From assembly GCA_964598695.1 (NCBI GenBank), contig CAZRDB010000109.1, positions 1 through 17,294 on the forward strand: a stretch of 17,294 nt of DNA, in the 5' to 3' direction. The position numbers were made by a program, and so were the translations under genes. The notes under the pieces are model-generated. The model did no database searches and was not told the origin of the DNA. It saw only the letters and a list, made by a program, of their open reading frames with translations. Positions 1 through 7,343 of the stretch are shown here, piece after piece (within the stretch, counting starts at the first letter, position 1; each line of letters begins with the position of its first letter). This DNA comes from CAZRDB01 sp964598695. Its GTDB lineage: Bacteria; Armatimonadota; Zipacnadia; UBA1398.

Positions 1-1821
1 CGTGTAGACCAGGATCGCGCCGCCCAGGCTCAGCCCGAAGACCACCTCGGGCGCCACGGCGTTGCGCGCGCGGAAGAGCCGGATTCCGATGGGATTGGCG
101 GTCAGCCGCTCCAGGAACGTGACCTTCTCGTAGTGGACGGCGACCGACGGCACGGGGGCGCCGGGCAGGTGGCCGGCGGCGGCCCCCGGCAGTGTGGCGC
201 GCAGGAGGTCCCACGAGCGGATCCCGTAGACCACGCCCACGACGCCCAGCGCGAGCTGGAAGGGAAGGAACGTGCCGGGAGTCGGGAAGTCGCCGGCCGG
301 GATCGGGAAGCGGCTCGAGAACCAGTGGCCGATCCAGGGCACCAGCCCGGCGCTCGCTCCGTAGGGGCTCAGCGCCAACACCCAGCGCCCGTAGGGCGGG
401 GGAGTGGCGATCCCCGCGATCGTGAGCATCGAGAGCCCCCCGAGCAGCCAGCGGTAGGCGCGGATCGCGCCGCGTGCCTGGCACCAGACGCCGAGGCGGC
501 CCAGGCCCCACAAGGCCAGCAGGATCGAGGCCGCGCCCGCCGCCAGCTCGAGGCCGGCGAGGGGATCGGGCCACGGCATGTCGCCTCCCACGATCCAGGC
601 CAGGAGCAGCGCGCCGATCGGCACGTACACGGAGCCGGCGGCCTCCAGGGCCCAGCCGATCTCGTACCGCCGGGCCCGCGCCGGGGCGAGGGGACCGATG
701 AAGGCGCTCGGCGACGGCAGGGGGCCGTAGGAGGGGCCGGAGTCGGAGCGCGCCAGCCGCAGCACCGCGCGGAAGCACCAGAATGCGAGCAGCACCGCAA
801 GGACGCCCTCGGCGGAGCGCGCCGGGTCGTTGGCGGCGAGAGCCAGGGCGCGCGCCGGCCAGCCGGAGCGGATCGAGGGCCACAGGAAGCCGAGCACGAG
901 CGTCAGGCCGATCAGGGTTCCCGTCAGCCCGAACGACCAGGGGTAGACGCGGATCGTCTCGGGCCGGCCCTGGATCGTCCGGGCCGCGAGCCGTTCGGAG
1001 CAGGCGATCGAGAAGGGCAACGCCATGACCAGGAGCAGCGCCGGGGGAACGAACCACCACCAGGCCGGCCGGGGCGCCAACAGCCAGGCAGGGACCATGT
1101 ACGGGAAGAACAGGACCCAGGCCACCGCGCCGGGGCCGAGCCGGGTGCGGAGGAGCTGGAAGGCGAGGTTCGGGCCGTTGATCGCGAGGTTGATCCAGAT
1201 CGCCCGCTGCCGCTTGCGCGACTGCGCCGGCGTGGTCTCCCCCTTGCGCTTCTCCCACTGGGTCACGAGTGCGGGCTCATCGACCCACGCGACGCTGCAG
1301 GCCAGCAGGAAGGCCTGCGTCGCGATGAGCTGCGAGAGCCCTCCGCCGCCCCCCAGCGCGGCCGCGACGTGGACCGGCAGAGCCAGCAGCGAGAGGCCCA
1401 GGGTGAGCAGCGCCGGGTAGGTGCGCTGGAGGCCGGAGCGGTAGGCCGGCGAGAGCGGCAGCAGGGCGTAGTCGGCCAGTGCCTGGCGCTCGAGCGCCGA
1501 GGAGACCGCGAAGCGCGACCGGCGGGCGATGGCGAGGACGACCCAGAACTGGACGGTGGTGACGAGCGCGCTCGCGAGCGTGCCCGCCGCCCCGTTCGCG
1601 GGGAAGAGGCCGGCCGCCGAGGCGGGGACGTAGATCCCGAGCGCCAGGCCGCCCACGGCGCACACGGCGAGGCCGGCGAGGTACGCTGTCAGGGCGATCA
1701 GAGCCCGACCGTTGCGCAGATCGCGCCGCAGCATGAACAGCAGGAACGCGTTCTCGCGCACCGTGAAGAGCCCGCGAAGCAGCTCGCCGCTCGGGGAGTC
1801 AAGTAGGCGTGCATACTGCAT
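1..1821 (-). CDS. Large multi-pass membrane protein, possible ABC-2-type permease (C-terminus beyond the window)
   Basis: The minus-strand frame is open from an ATG at 1821 to the left edge (607 residues visible, no stop), so the C-terminus is missing. The start is well fixed: an in-frame TGA lies 13 codons upstream and no other common start codon comes between; a GGGAGGA lies about 14 bases before the ATG. The protein opens MQYARLLDSPSGELLRGLFT and has roughly a dozen hydrophobic stretches, for example residues 42-64, 84-100, 136-156, 163-180, 233-250, 255-275, 296-315, 395-412, 425-441 and 518-533, with basic connecting loops such as KRKGETTPAQSRKRQR near 191-206. I do not recognise a specific family. 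The cytosolic N-terminus followed by many helices without a catalytic motif resembles large permease subunits, but no ATPase partner is visible. It is downstream of the cysteine-rich protein gene, 101 bases away, with a strong hairpin in the gap that may separate the two. Confidence 0.72.
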   Translation of the reverse strand, partial: MQYARLLDSPSGELLRGLFTVRENAFLLFMLRRDLRNGRALIALTAYLAGLAVCAVGGLALGIYVPASAAGLFPANGAAGTLASALVTTVQFWVVLAIARRSRFAVSSALERQALADYALLPLSPAYRSGLQRTYPALLTLGLSLLALPVHVAAALGGGGGLSQLIATQAFLLACSVAWVDEPALVTQWEKRKGETTPAQSRKRQRAIWINLAINGPNLAFQLLRTRLGPGAVAWVLFFPYMVPAWLLAPRPAWWWFVPPALLLVMALPFSIACSERLAARTIQGRPETIRVYPWSFGLTGTLIGLTLVLGFLWPSIRSGWPARALALAANDPARSAEGVLAVLLAFWCFRAVLRLARSDSGPSYGPLPSPSAFIGPLAPARARRYEIGWALEAAGSVYVPIGALLLAWIVGGDMPWPDPLAGLELAAGAASILLALWGLGRLGVWCQARGAIRAYRWLLGGLSMLTIAGIATPPPYGRWVLALSPYGASAGLVPWIGHWFSSRFPIPAGDFPTPGTFLPFQLALGVVGVVYGIRSWDLLRATLPGAAAGHLPGAPVPSVAVHYEKVTFLERLTANPIGIRLFRARNAVAPEVVFGLSLGGAILVYT

Positions 1822-1862
1822 GGGGGCTAGGACGTTCCTCCCGAGTCGGGGTGGCGCTCAAC

Positions 1863-1891
1863 CCCCCGCGCACGGTCGAGGCGCGCGGGGG
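1863..1891 (-). terminator. Strong GC hairpin between two leftward genes
   Basis: CCCCCGCGC (1863-1871) and GCGCGGGGG (1883-1891) form a perfect 9-bp stem with an 11-base loop. It sits between the stop codon of the cysteine-rich gene (1923) and the start of the membrane-protein gene (1821). No U-run follows on the minus strand, so it is not a canonical intrinsic terminator; it could be an attenuator, a 3'-end stabiliser, or a chance GC-rich structure. Confidence 0.4.
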
Positions 1892-1922
1892 AGTGAGAGG
1901 CTGCCCGGGGCACGCGGCCGGG

Positions 1923-2507
1923 TCAGGGCATGGAACGGGGGCTCGCGCCGGCGCGGGCGGTCCGCTCGCACCAGCGGCGGTAGCCCGCGAACGACATGTA
2001 GTTGCACGACCGGGTGAACGGCGCCACGTCCGCAGTCGCCGCGTTCGGCCGCCGCAGCGGGGCGCCCAGCGACAGCCACTCGGTCGAGGGGCCCGTCGAG
2101 GGGGCTTCGAAGTCGGGGGGGGCGGGCGGCGTCGTGCCCTGCGCGCACGGCGGGCACGGTTGGTCGGCCTGTGCCCGCGGGCACGTCGCGCACCCGGCCG
2201 GGGCCTGGGGACAGGGCTGGTCGGCGGCCCGAGGCAGGCCGACAACCGCCTCTGTGGCCGAGACGCACGCGGGGCAGCATCCGCCCCGCAGCACGACGGC
2301 CCGTGCCTGGCCCCACGTCAGCCACTCGCCGGTCTGGCGGTGGTGGGTGAGGCGGAGCCACCCGGTGCACGACATGTAGTTCATCTCGCGCGTGAACGCG
2401 GGACAAGGCCGGCCGCACCGCGCGGTTCCCGTACCGCACTGCGCGCTGGCGGCCGTCGCGAGCACGATCGCCATGAGGGCCACGATCGGCCAGATTCGTG
2501 TGGTCAT
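1923..2507 (-). CDS. Secreted cysteine-rich protein with two FTRxxNYMSxxG motifs
   Basis: A protein of 194 residues starting MTTRIWPIVALMAIVLATAA, a typical signal peptide with likely cleavage after A-S-A at about residue 22. I chose the ATG at 2507 over one 7 codons upstream because AGGGGAAG lies about 7 bases before it and the signal peptide then begins at once. The mature protein has a cysteine-rich head, a Pro/Cys-rich middle (ADQPCP repeated at 96-101 and 114-119) and two copies of one motif: FTREMNYMSCTGWLRL at 38-53 and FTRSCNYMSFAGYRRW at 164-179. About 14 cysteines in a small exported protein suggest disulfides or metal binding. I cannot assign a family or function. It lies 54 bases downstream of the gamma-glutamyltransferase-like gene on the same strand, so the two may be co-transcribed. 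Confidence 0.7.
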   Translation of the reverse strand: MTTRIWPIVALMAIVLATAASAQCGTGTARCGRPCPAFTREMNYMSCTGWLRLTHHRQTGEWLTWGQARAVVLRGGCCPACVSATEAVVGLPRAADQPCPQAPAGCATCPRAQADQPCPPCAQGTTPPAPPDFEAPSTGPSTEWLSLGAPLRRPNAATADVAPFTRSCNYMSFAGYRRWCERTARAGASPRSMP

Positions 2508-2543
2508 CCCGAGCTTCCCCTTTCGCATGCCGGCGGCGGCGCG

Positions 2544-2559
2544 AGCCGGCCGCCCGGCT
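2544..2559 (-). terminator. Small hairpin just after the gamma-glutamyltransferase-like stop
   Basis: AGCCGG (2544-2549) and CCGGCT (2554-2559) form a 6-bp stem with a 4-base loop, 2 bases past the stop codon. No U-run follows. It could slow or stop leftward transcription, or it may be chance in GC-rich DNA. Confidence 0.25.
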
Positions 2560-2561
2560 GG

Positions 2562-4100
2562 CTAGAACGCCTCCGCGTGTCCGTCGGCGCGCGGGTCGGA
2601 CCCCGCCAGATACAGGCCATCCTCCCTGCGGAGGATCACCTGCGCCGCGCCCCCGCCGGAGTAGGCGGGGACCGGCTTCACCGCGTGGCCCAGGCTCGCG
2701 AGGCCGTCGAGGACGGAGGTCCCGAACGGCTCCTCGACGGTCACCTCGAGGCCGGCCTCCCACGCCCAGCGTGGGTGCTCGACGGCACGCTGGGGGTCGA
2801 TCCCGAGAGCGAGGACCCCGGTCAGGATCTGCAGGTTGAACTGCACCTGCCTCATCCCGCCGGGACAGCCCCCCACCAGCTCGAACGCACCGTCTCGCGT
2901 CGTCAGGTAGGTCGAGAGCGTGTGCACCGGGAGCTTGCCCGGCTCGAGGCAGTTCGGGTGCGTCGGATCCAGCTCGAAGCCCGTCAGGCGGTTGTTGAGG
3001 AAGAAGCCGCCGCCCTCGACCATCACGCCGCAGCCGAACGCGTGGAACAGGCTCTGGATCAGGCAGACCGCGGTGCCGTCGCCATCGGTCACGGCGATCT
3101 GGGTCGTGTCCGAATCCCGCACGACGCCAGCCTCGGGGAGCTGGGCGCGCGTCGGGTCGATTCGCGCCCGCCGCCGGTCGGCGAACTCGGCCTCGACCAT
3201 TCGCGCGACGCCTGCCTCCGTCCCCTCGCCGACGTAGGCGAAGCGGTCGGCGAAGGCGAGCTTCACCGCTTCGATCGCGGCGTGGAGCCAGGCGAGATCG
3301 CTCGGGCTCTCCGCTCTCTCGAGGAAGGGGGCGGCGATCAGCAGCGCCTCCAGCATCACGTGCGCCTGCGAGACCGGCGGCTGTACGTACACGCGCCGGC
3401 CGGCCCACTCGGCCGCGAGGGGGTCGGGCCTCGTCGGTGAGTAGCCGTGGAGGTCGCGCGCGTCCAGCGGGCCGTCGTGCCGGGCCGACTCCTCCACCAT
3501 GAGGTCGGCCAGGCCGCGGCGGTAGAACTCCTCGGCGCCCCCGATCGCGAGCGCGCGGAGCGTCTCGGCCAGCTCCGGCTGCACCAGACGGTCGCCCACG
3601 CGCGGCGGGACCCCGTCCGGCAGCAACACGCGCGCGGCGGCCGGGCACTTCTCGAGCACCGGCCGGAACCCCCCAATGGCCTCGGCCAGCCGTCGCTCGA
3701 CCGGGAAGCCGCGCTCGGCGTAGCCGATCGCCGGCCCGAGCAGGTCGCTCCACGACCAGGATCCGAAGAGCCGCCGCGCGACGCTCCATCCGCCGACCTC
3801 CCCGGGCACCGTCGACGAGCGGTGGCCTCGGAGGGGAATCACGCCGGTGGGGTAGTCCTCCAGCCGCGCGGCCTGCGGGCAGGGGCCCGAGGCGTTGATC
3901 GCGTGGACCGTGCGGGTCGGGCCGTGGTGGATCAGGAAGAACGCGTCGCCCCCCAGGTGCGAGGTGTGAGGCTCACAGACGTTCATCACCGCGCCGGCGG
4001 CGAGAGACGCGTCGATCGCGTTGCCTCCCGCGCGCAGCACGTCCATCGCCGCGCGCGTCGCGAGCGGGTGGGCGGTCGCGACGGCGCCTCGCGTGCCCAT
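2562..4100 (-). CDS. Gamma-glutamyltransferase-like Ntn-hydrolase
   Basis: The protein belongs to the gamma-glutamyltransferase family, self-processing N-terminal-nucleophile hydrolases that cleave or transfer gamma-glutamyl groups, for example from glutathione. From the ATG at 4100 it has 512 residues, a normal family length. Diagnostic segments are the N-terminal GAVATAHPLATRA and RAGGNAIDA, EPHTSHLGGDAFF near 43-54, the VPGEVGG loop near 98-104, and the processing site DSDTTQIAV (329-337), where the first Thr (about 332) should become the nucleophile of the small subunit. Further on are FFLNNRLTGF and GGCPGGMRQVQ near 410. The usual TTH is TTQ, and Cys replaces the usual Ser/Thr before PGG. 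No signal peptide is present, so it is probably cytoplasmic. GGGAG stands 10 bases before the 4100 start; an in-frame ATG at 4139 adds 13 residues and is the alternative. It diverges from the amidohydrolase gene. Substrate cannot be told. Confidence 0.92.
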   Translation of the reverse strand: MGTRGAVATAHPLATRAAMDVLRAGGNAIDASLAAGAVMNVCEPHTSHLGGDAFFLIHHGPTRTVHAINASGPCPQAARLEDYPTGVIPLRGHRSSTVPGEVGGWSVARRLFGSWSWSDLLGPAIGYAERGFPVERRLAEAIGGFRPVLEKCPAAARVLLPDGVPPRVGDRLVQPELAETLRALAIGGAEEFYRRGLADLMVEESARHDGPLDARDLHGYSPTRPDPLAAEWAGRRVYVQPPVSQAHVMLEALLIAAPFLERAESPSDLAWLHAAIEAVKLAFADRFAYVGEGTEAGVARMVEAEFADRRRARIDPTRAQLPEAGVVRDSDTTQIAVTDGDGTAVCLIQSLFHAFGCGVMVEGGGFFLNNRLTGFELDPTHPNCLEPGKLPVHTLSTYLTTRDGAFELVGGCPGGMRQVQFNLQILTGVLALGIDPQRAVEHPRWAWEAGLEVTVEEPFGTSVLDGLASLGHAVKPVPAYSGGGAAQVILRREDGLYLAGSDPRADGHAEAF

Positions 4101-4174
4101 CGCCGCGCATCTCCCGCTCCCCGTGTAGCCTGCTGCCATGTGCTTCCGTCCGATCACATCCGGCGCCGCCGCCC

Positions 4175-4190
4175 GTCCGCGGCCGCGGAC
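4175..4190. promoter_or_regulatory. 16-bp perfect palindrome in a divergent intergenic region
   Basis: GTCCGCGGCCGCGGAC is a perfect 16-bp palindrome. With one extra base on the right arm the symmetry extends outward (GCCCGT on the left against ACCGGGC on the right). It lies between the divergent gamma-glutamyltransferase-like and amidohydrolase genes, where an operator for a dimeric regulator could act on both. Palindromes of G and C are common by chance at this GC content, and no clear -35/-10 pair was found beside it. Confidence 0.3.
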
Positions 4191-4276
4191 CGGGCGGGCG
4201 TTCCGTGCCCTCCCCCCCATACCTTCGCGGCAGGAACCCGCGCCCCCTGCGCGAACCGATGGCGAGGCGGGACGCC

Positions 4277-4282
4277 GGGAGG
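4277..4282 (+). promoter_or_regulatory. Ribosome-binding site that fixes the amidohydrolase start
   Basis: GGGAGG stands 5 bases before the ATG at 4288. It favours this start over a frame extension beginning at 4138, whose first 50 residues are Arg/Pro-rich and precede the export signal. Confidence 0.7.
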
Positions 4283-4287
4283 TCGAG

Positions 4288-5697
4288 ATGGCGCGGTCGG
4301 ATCGACGGAGCTGGCTGGGCGGGCTCGCCGCTGCGGGCGCGGCGGCCGGGGTCACGAGCCTGGGCGCCCCGGCCCACGGACAGGAGGACGCCGTGTCGGA
4401 GGGAGCGCTTGCGCGCGCGTGCAAGGAGACGCCGAACCTACTCGCCCACGAGCACTGGGGGAGTCTCCCGTCGATCGGGGCCGACGCCGCCGGCTTCCAC
4501 TGCGACGACGTGGCAGGAGCCGCGACCGAGACCGCCTCGCTGTTCGACCTGCTGCTGTGTCCGTACCTGCATGGCTTCCTGTACGCGGCCGGCTTCGACG
4601 GCGGTCGCCTGGCGCGTGACCTCGGCTGCCCGGACGTACACGCCCTCGGGCGCGAGCGCCCGGAGGAGCTGCTCACCGGTCTGTTGCCCTACCTCGCGCG
4701 CGTGCGGGCCGCGGGGACGCTCACCTGCCTGCGGGAGGGTCTGCTCGCGCTCTACGGCTACGACCTGGACGATCTGCCCGCCGAGGGCTGGCAGCAGCTC
4801 AGCGCGCGGATCGGCGAGCACTACCGCGCCCCCGCGCGGTGGTACCGCCGGGCGATGGCCGTTGAGGGGCTCGAGGGGATCATCCGGCCGGTTCCGCTCT
4901 CGTTCCTCACCGAGGAGGACGATCCGGCGCTCGCGGCCGAGGAGCGGGCCTTCACGAGCACGTTGCTGCGGATCGACGATCTCGCGCTGGCTCTCCCCGA
5001 GCCCAACCGGCGGATGCGCTTCGCGATCGAGGCGACCGGGATCGAGCCGCACGACGGCCCGAGTTGGCGCGCCTTCCTCGAGGCGGTCTTCGACGGCGCC
5101 GCTGCCGAGGGCTGTCGGGGGATCAAGCAGTTCCTGGCGTACCGACGCGACCTGCGCTTTGACGCGGTCGAGGAGTCGGCGATCCCGTTCGCGGGTCCGG
5201 CGAACCGGGCGCTCGAGGACTTCGTCGTGCGCGAGTGTACCCGACTCGCCGGGGAGCGCGAGTGGCCCTTCCAGATCCACGTGGGCACACACAACCTGCC
5301 CCACTCGAACCCGTTGCCGCTTGCCGCGCTGGCCCGCGAGTTCCCCCGAGTGCGCTTCGTGCTGATCCACTGCTGGCCGTACCACCGCGAGGCCGCCACG
5401 CTCGCGGCGCAGCTCCCGAACGTCTACCTCGACACGTGCTGGCTACCGATCCTGAGCCCCGCGCATCTCCGCGAGGCGCTCGAGAGCTACCTCGGGTATG
5501 TCGGCGCGCACAAGGTGACGGCCTCGCAGGACGCGACCAGTGTCGAGTTGGCGGCCGGCGCGAGCCGTGTCACGCGGCGCGTGCTCCTGGGTGTCCTGGG
5601 CGAGCGAGTGGCCGACGGCCTGTTGCGCGAGGAGCAGGCGGCCGACCTTGCGCGGCGGATCCTGCGCGAGAACGCGCGCGAGCTGTACGGGCTGTAG
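4288..5697 (+). CDS. Tat-exported amidohydrolase-superfamily protein
   Basis: The product has 469 residues. The N-terminus MARSDRRSWLGGLAAAGAAA resembles a Tat signal (twin Arg, then Trp-Leu and a weakly hydrophobic Ala/Gly stretch), which suggests folding with metal before export. The rest fits the amidohydrolase 2 type of TIM barrel. His54-Glu-His56 after strand 1 matches the HxH metal site, Lys280 lies in GIKQF, His331 in QIHVGTH, His361 in LIHCWPYH, and Asp415 in ASQDAT, the expected order of metal and catalytic residues. The C-terminal VYLDTCW and ILRENARELYGL are also typical of the family. It is a hydrolase or decarboxylase-like enzyme of unknown substrate; uronate isomerase-like proteins share this general layout. 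It is divergent from the gamma-glutamyltransferase-like gene and converges on the CE15 gene, 80 bases away. Confidence 0.88.
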   Translation: MARSDRRSWLGGLAAAGAAAGVTSLGAPAHGQEDAVSEGALARACKETPNLLAHEHWGSLPSIGADAAGFHCDDVAGAATETASLFDLLLCPYLHGFLYAAGFDGGRLARDLGCPDVHALGRERPEELLTGLLPYLARVRAAGTLTCLREGLLALYGYDLDDLPAEGWQQLSARIGEHYRAPARWYRRAMAVEGLEGIIRPVPLSFLTEEDDPALAAEERAFTSTLLRIDDLALALPEPNRRMRFAIEATGIEPHDGPSWRAFLEAVFDGAAAEGCRGIKQFLAYRRDLRFDAVEESAIPFAGPANRALEDFVVRECTRLAGEREWPFQIHVGTHNLPHSNPLPLAALAREFPRVRFVLIHCWPYHREAATLAAQLPNVYLDTCWLPILSPAHLREALESYLGYVGAHKVTASQDATSVELAAGASRVTRRVLLGVLGERVADGLLREEQAADLARRILRENARELYGL

Positions 5698-5766
5698 AGC
5701 CGTTCCCGAGAGCCCCTGCGGGTTGTCGCCCTTCGTTCGTGCGCGCGGGAACTTGCGAGAACGGCT
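5698..5766. repeat. Two mutually exclusive inverted repeats between convergent genes
   Basis: Directly after the amidohydrolase stop, AGCCGTTC (5698-5705) pairs with GAACGGCT (5759-5766), and GTTCCCG (5702-5708) pairs with CGGGAAC (5746-5752). The left arms overlap, so only one stem can form at a time. The position between two convergent genes fits a transcription-ending or 3'-protecting structure, but the loops are long and no T-run is present. Confidence 0.3.
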
Positions 5767-5777
5767 CCAGCCCGGCG

Positions 5778-7103
5778 TCAGGGTCGGCCGAGGTGGCGGT
5801 CGGCGAAGGTCAGGTACTGCAGCCAGTCGTACTCGAGGACGTCGTGCTCGCCGGTGCGCACGTGGTAGCCGATCGCGCCCATCACGGGGCGGTCGACCGG
5901 CGGCATCTCCGTCGTGGGAAGCCCCTCGGTCCCGAGAAGCCGGTAGGCGGGGTCGGCGAGGAGGGCGGAGAGGAACTCGCCCCGCGGGTCGGCCCACCAG
6001 TCCTCCTGGGCGCTCGCGATGTAGAGCGGGCGGGGCGCGATCAGGGCGCACAGCATGTGCTGATCGAGGGGAAGGGCCTCCTCGCGGTCGGAGTACTGGT
6101 GGAAGTTCGCGCAGAACCAGTGGGGGAAGGCCTTGTTGATGATCCCGACCGACTCGCCGAAGACCCGCTTCGAGAGGGCCGCGCCGCCGCAGCCGCTGTC
6201 GTTGCTGATGACCAGGGCGAAGCGCTCGTCCTGGGCGCCGGCCCACAGGGCGGTCTTGCCGAGACGGGAGTGGCCGAGGACGGCGACGCGCGCGGCGTCG
6301 ACGGCCGGGTCCGTCTCGAGGGCGTCGAGGCAGCGCGAGAGCCCCCAGGCCCAGGCCGAGATCGCGCCCCAGGCGTCGGCGGGACGCGGGCCGGGCGGAT
6401 CGAGCAGGCCCTCGATCCCGTTCGCGAAGCCGTCGTCGTAGTCCGGGTCGATGTCCCCGTAGTACATCGTCGCGAGGCCGTATCCACGCGAGAGGATCCG
6501 CTCGACGGGCCACCGGGAGGCCGCGCCGCCCCGGCTCTCATCGGAGGCCTGGTTGCTTCCCCTGCCGCGATCGGGCACCCACGAGGTGGGCAGGAGGATC
6601 GCGGGGTCGGGGTGGATCGTGTGGTTGCCGTCGAAGTTCAGCGCGAGGAAGACGGGGACGGGCCCGGTGGCGGCGTTGGGGAGATACAGCAGCAGGTCCA
6701 TCCGCAGCTCGGCCGGGTCGCCCGTCGGCGCGATCCCGATCTGGCGCCGGGTCGCGAGGCCGCCGAGCGCCCGCGCATCCTCCTCGAGCAGCTCGAACCG
6801 CATCGTGGCCGGCCGTTCGGGCGCGCGCCCGTAGACCTGCTCGGTGAACAGGGCGAGCAGCTCGGGCCGCCGGCGCGCGCGCCAGTCGTCGGCATCGGTC
6901 ACCGGGCTGCCGTCGCGGCAGGTGAGCAGCTCGGGCGCCGTGTAGGGTGGAACGGCGGCCTCGTCGCGGTTGGCGGGCCTCGGTTCGGCGGCGGTTCGGT
7001 CCTGTGCCATCGTGGGGATCCCCTCTCCCTGCCAGACGAGCGCCGCACAAAGCAGCATCGCGGCGCGGACAGCGGCGCGCAGGGTCCATCGGACGCGTGC
7101 CAC
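5778..7103 (-). CDS. CE15 glucuronoyl-esterase-like alpha/beta hydrolase, exported
   Basis: This family cleaves ester links between glucuronoxylan and lignin alcohols; many members are annotated as acetylxylan esterases. The protein has 441 residues from a GTG at 7103, with GAAGGGAG 8 bases upstream. A basic N-region (ARVRWTLRAAVRAA) and short hydrophobic stretch give a signal peptide ending near residue 33. The CE15 signature GHSRLGK (277-283) supplies nucleophile Ser279. It is followed by SNDSGCGGAALSKR (300-313), EDWWADPRGEF (367-377) and GEHDVLEYDW (418-427), giving His420 and Asp302 or Asp368 as probable triad members; the spacings agree with characterised bacterial CE15 enzymes as I recall them. 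A longer frame reaches 7349, but its extra N-terminus is the antisense of tRNA-Leu and is spurious. No other xylan or lignin genes are visible nearby. Confidence 0.9.
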   Translation of the reverse strand: MARVRWTLRAAVRAAMLLCAALVWQGEGIPTMAQDRTAAEPRPANRDEAAVPPYTAPELLTCRDGSPVTDADDWRARRRPELLALFTEQVYGRAPERPATMRFELLEEDARALGGLATRRQIGIAPTGDPAELRMDLLLYLPNAATGPVPVFLALNFDGNHTIHPDPAILLPTSWVPDRGRGSNQASDESRGGAASRWPVERILSRGYGLATMYYGDIDPDYDDGFANGIEGLLDPPGPRPADAWGAISAWAWGLSRCLDALETDPAVDAARVAVLGHSRLGKTALWAGAQDERFALVISNDSGCGGAALSKRVFGESVGIINKAFPHWFCANFHQYSDREEALPLDQHMLCALIAPRPLYIASAQEDWWADPRGEFLSALLADPAYRLLGTEGLPTTEMPPVDRPVMGAIGYHVRTGEHDVLEYDWLQYLTFADRHLGRP

Positions 7104-7212
7104 GGCTCGGCTCCCTTCGGGCGTGCGGGGCGGGCCGCCCCGGGCGACCGGAAGCTGTGTCTCGCCCTCAGGGCCGCCTCGTCTGCTGGGGCGCCGAGAG
7201 GTCCCGTCCGCG

Positions 7213-7241
7213 TTGTCACACCTCTCCCGGGTTGCTATAGT
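7213..7241 (+). promoter_or_regulatory. Sigma70-type promoter of tRNA-Leu
   Basis: TTGTCA (7213-7218, one base from consensus TTGACA) and TATAGT (7236-7241) are separated by exactly 17 bases. The tRNA begins 14 bases after the -10 box, so transcription should start about 7248. It is the clearest housekeeping promoter in the window. Confidence 0.7.
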
Positions 7242-7255
7242 TCGGGACCACAGGC

Positions 7256-7343
7256 GCCGAAGTGGCGGAATCGGCAGACGCGGCGGACTCAAAATCCGTT
7301 GCCCGCAAGGGCGTGAGGGTTCAAGTCCCTCCTTCGGCACCAC
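7256..7343 (+). tRNA. tRNA-Leu (anticodon CAA)
   Basis: The acceptor stem GCCGAAG (7256-7262) pairs fully with CTTCGGC (7333-7339), followed by A and an encoded CCA (7341-7343). The anticodon stem GCGGA/TCCGT (7283-7287, 7295-7299) closes the loop CTCAAAA, with anticodon CAA at 7290-7292, reading UUG. A long variable arm (CCC-GCAA-GGG) marks a class II tRNA, and the T arm is GAGGG-TTCAAGT-CCCTC. All parts agree with tRNA-Leu. Only a weak 5-bp stem (CTCTC 7344-7348 with GAGAG 7359-7363) follows it as a possible 3' end signal. Confidence 0.97.

Noticed and set aside
133..1806. A 557-residue plus-strand open frame
   Set aside because: It is Arg/Gly/Pro/Gln-rich with no family motif and lies antisense to a coherent multi-pass membrane protein with an ordinary start and helix pattern.
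4101..4676. Long N-terminal extension of the gamma-glutamyltransferase-like frame on the minus strand
   Set aside because: The extra residues are antisense to the amidohydrolase N-terminus and are Ser/Arg/Pro-rich; the family begins at the GAVATAHPLA region.
5235..7316. A 693-residue plus-strand open frame
   Set aside because: It overlaps the amidohydrolase end, the CE15 gene antisense and the tRNA; low-complexity Arg/Gly/Pro composition marks a shadow frame.
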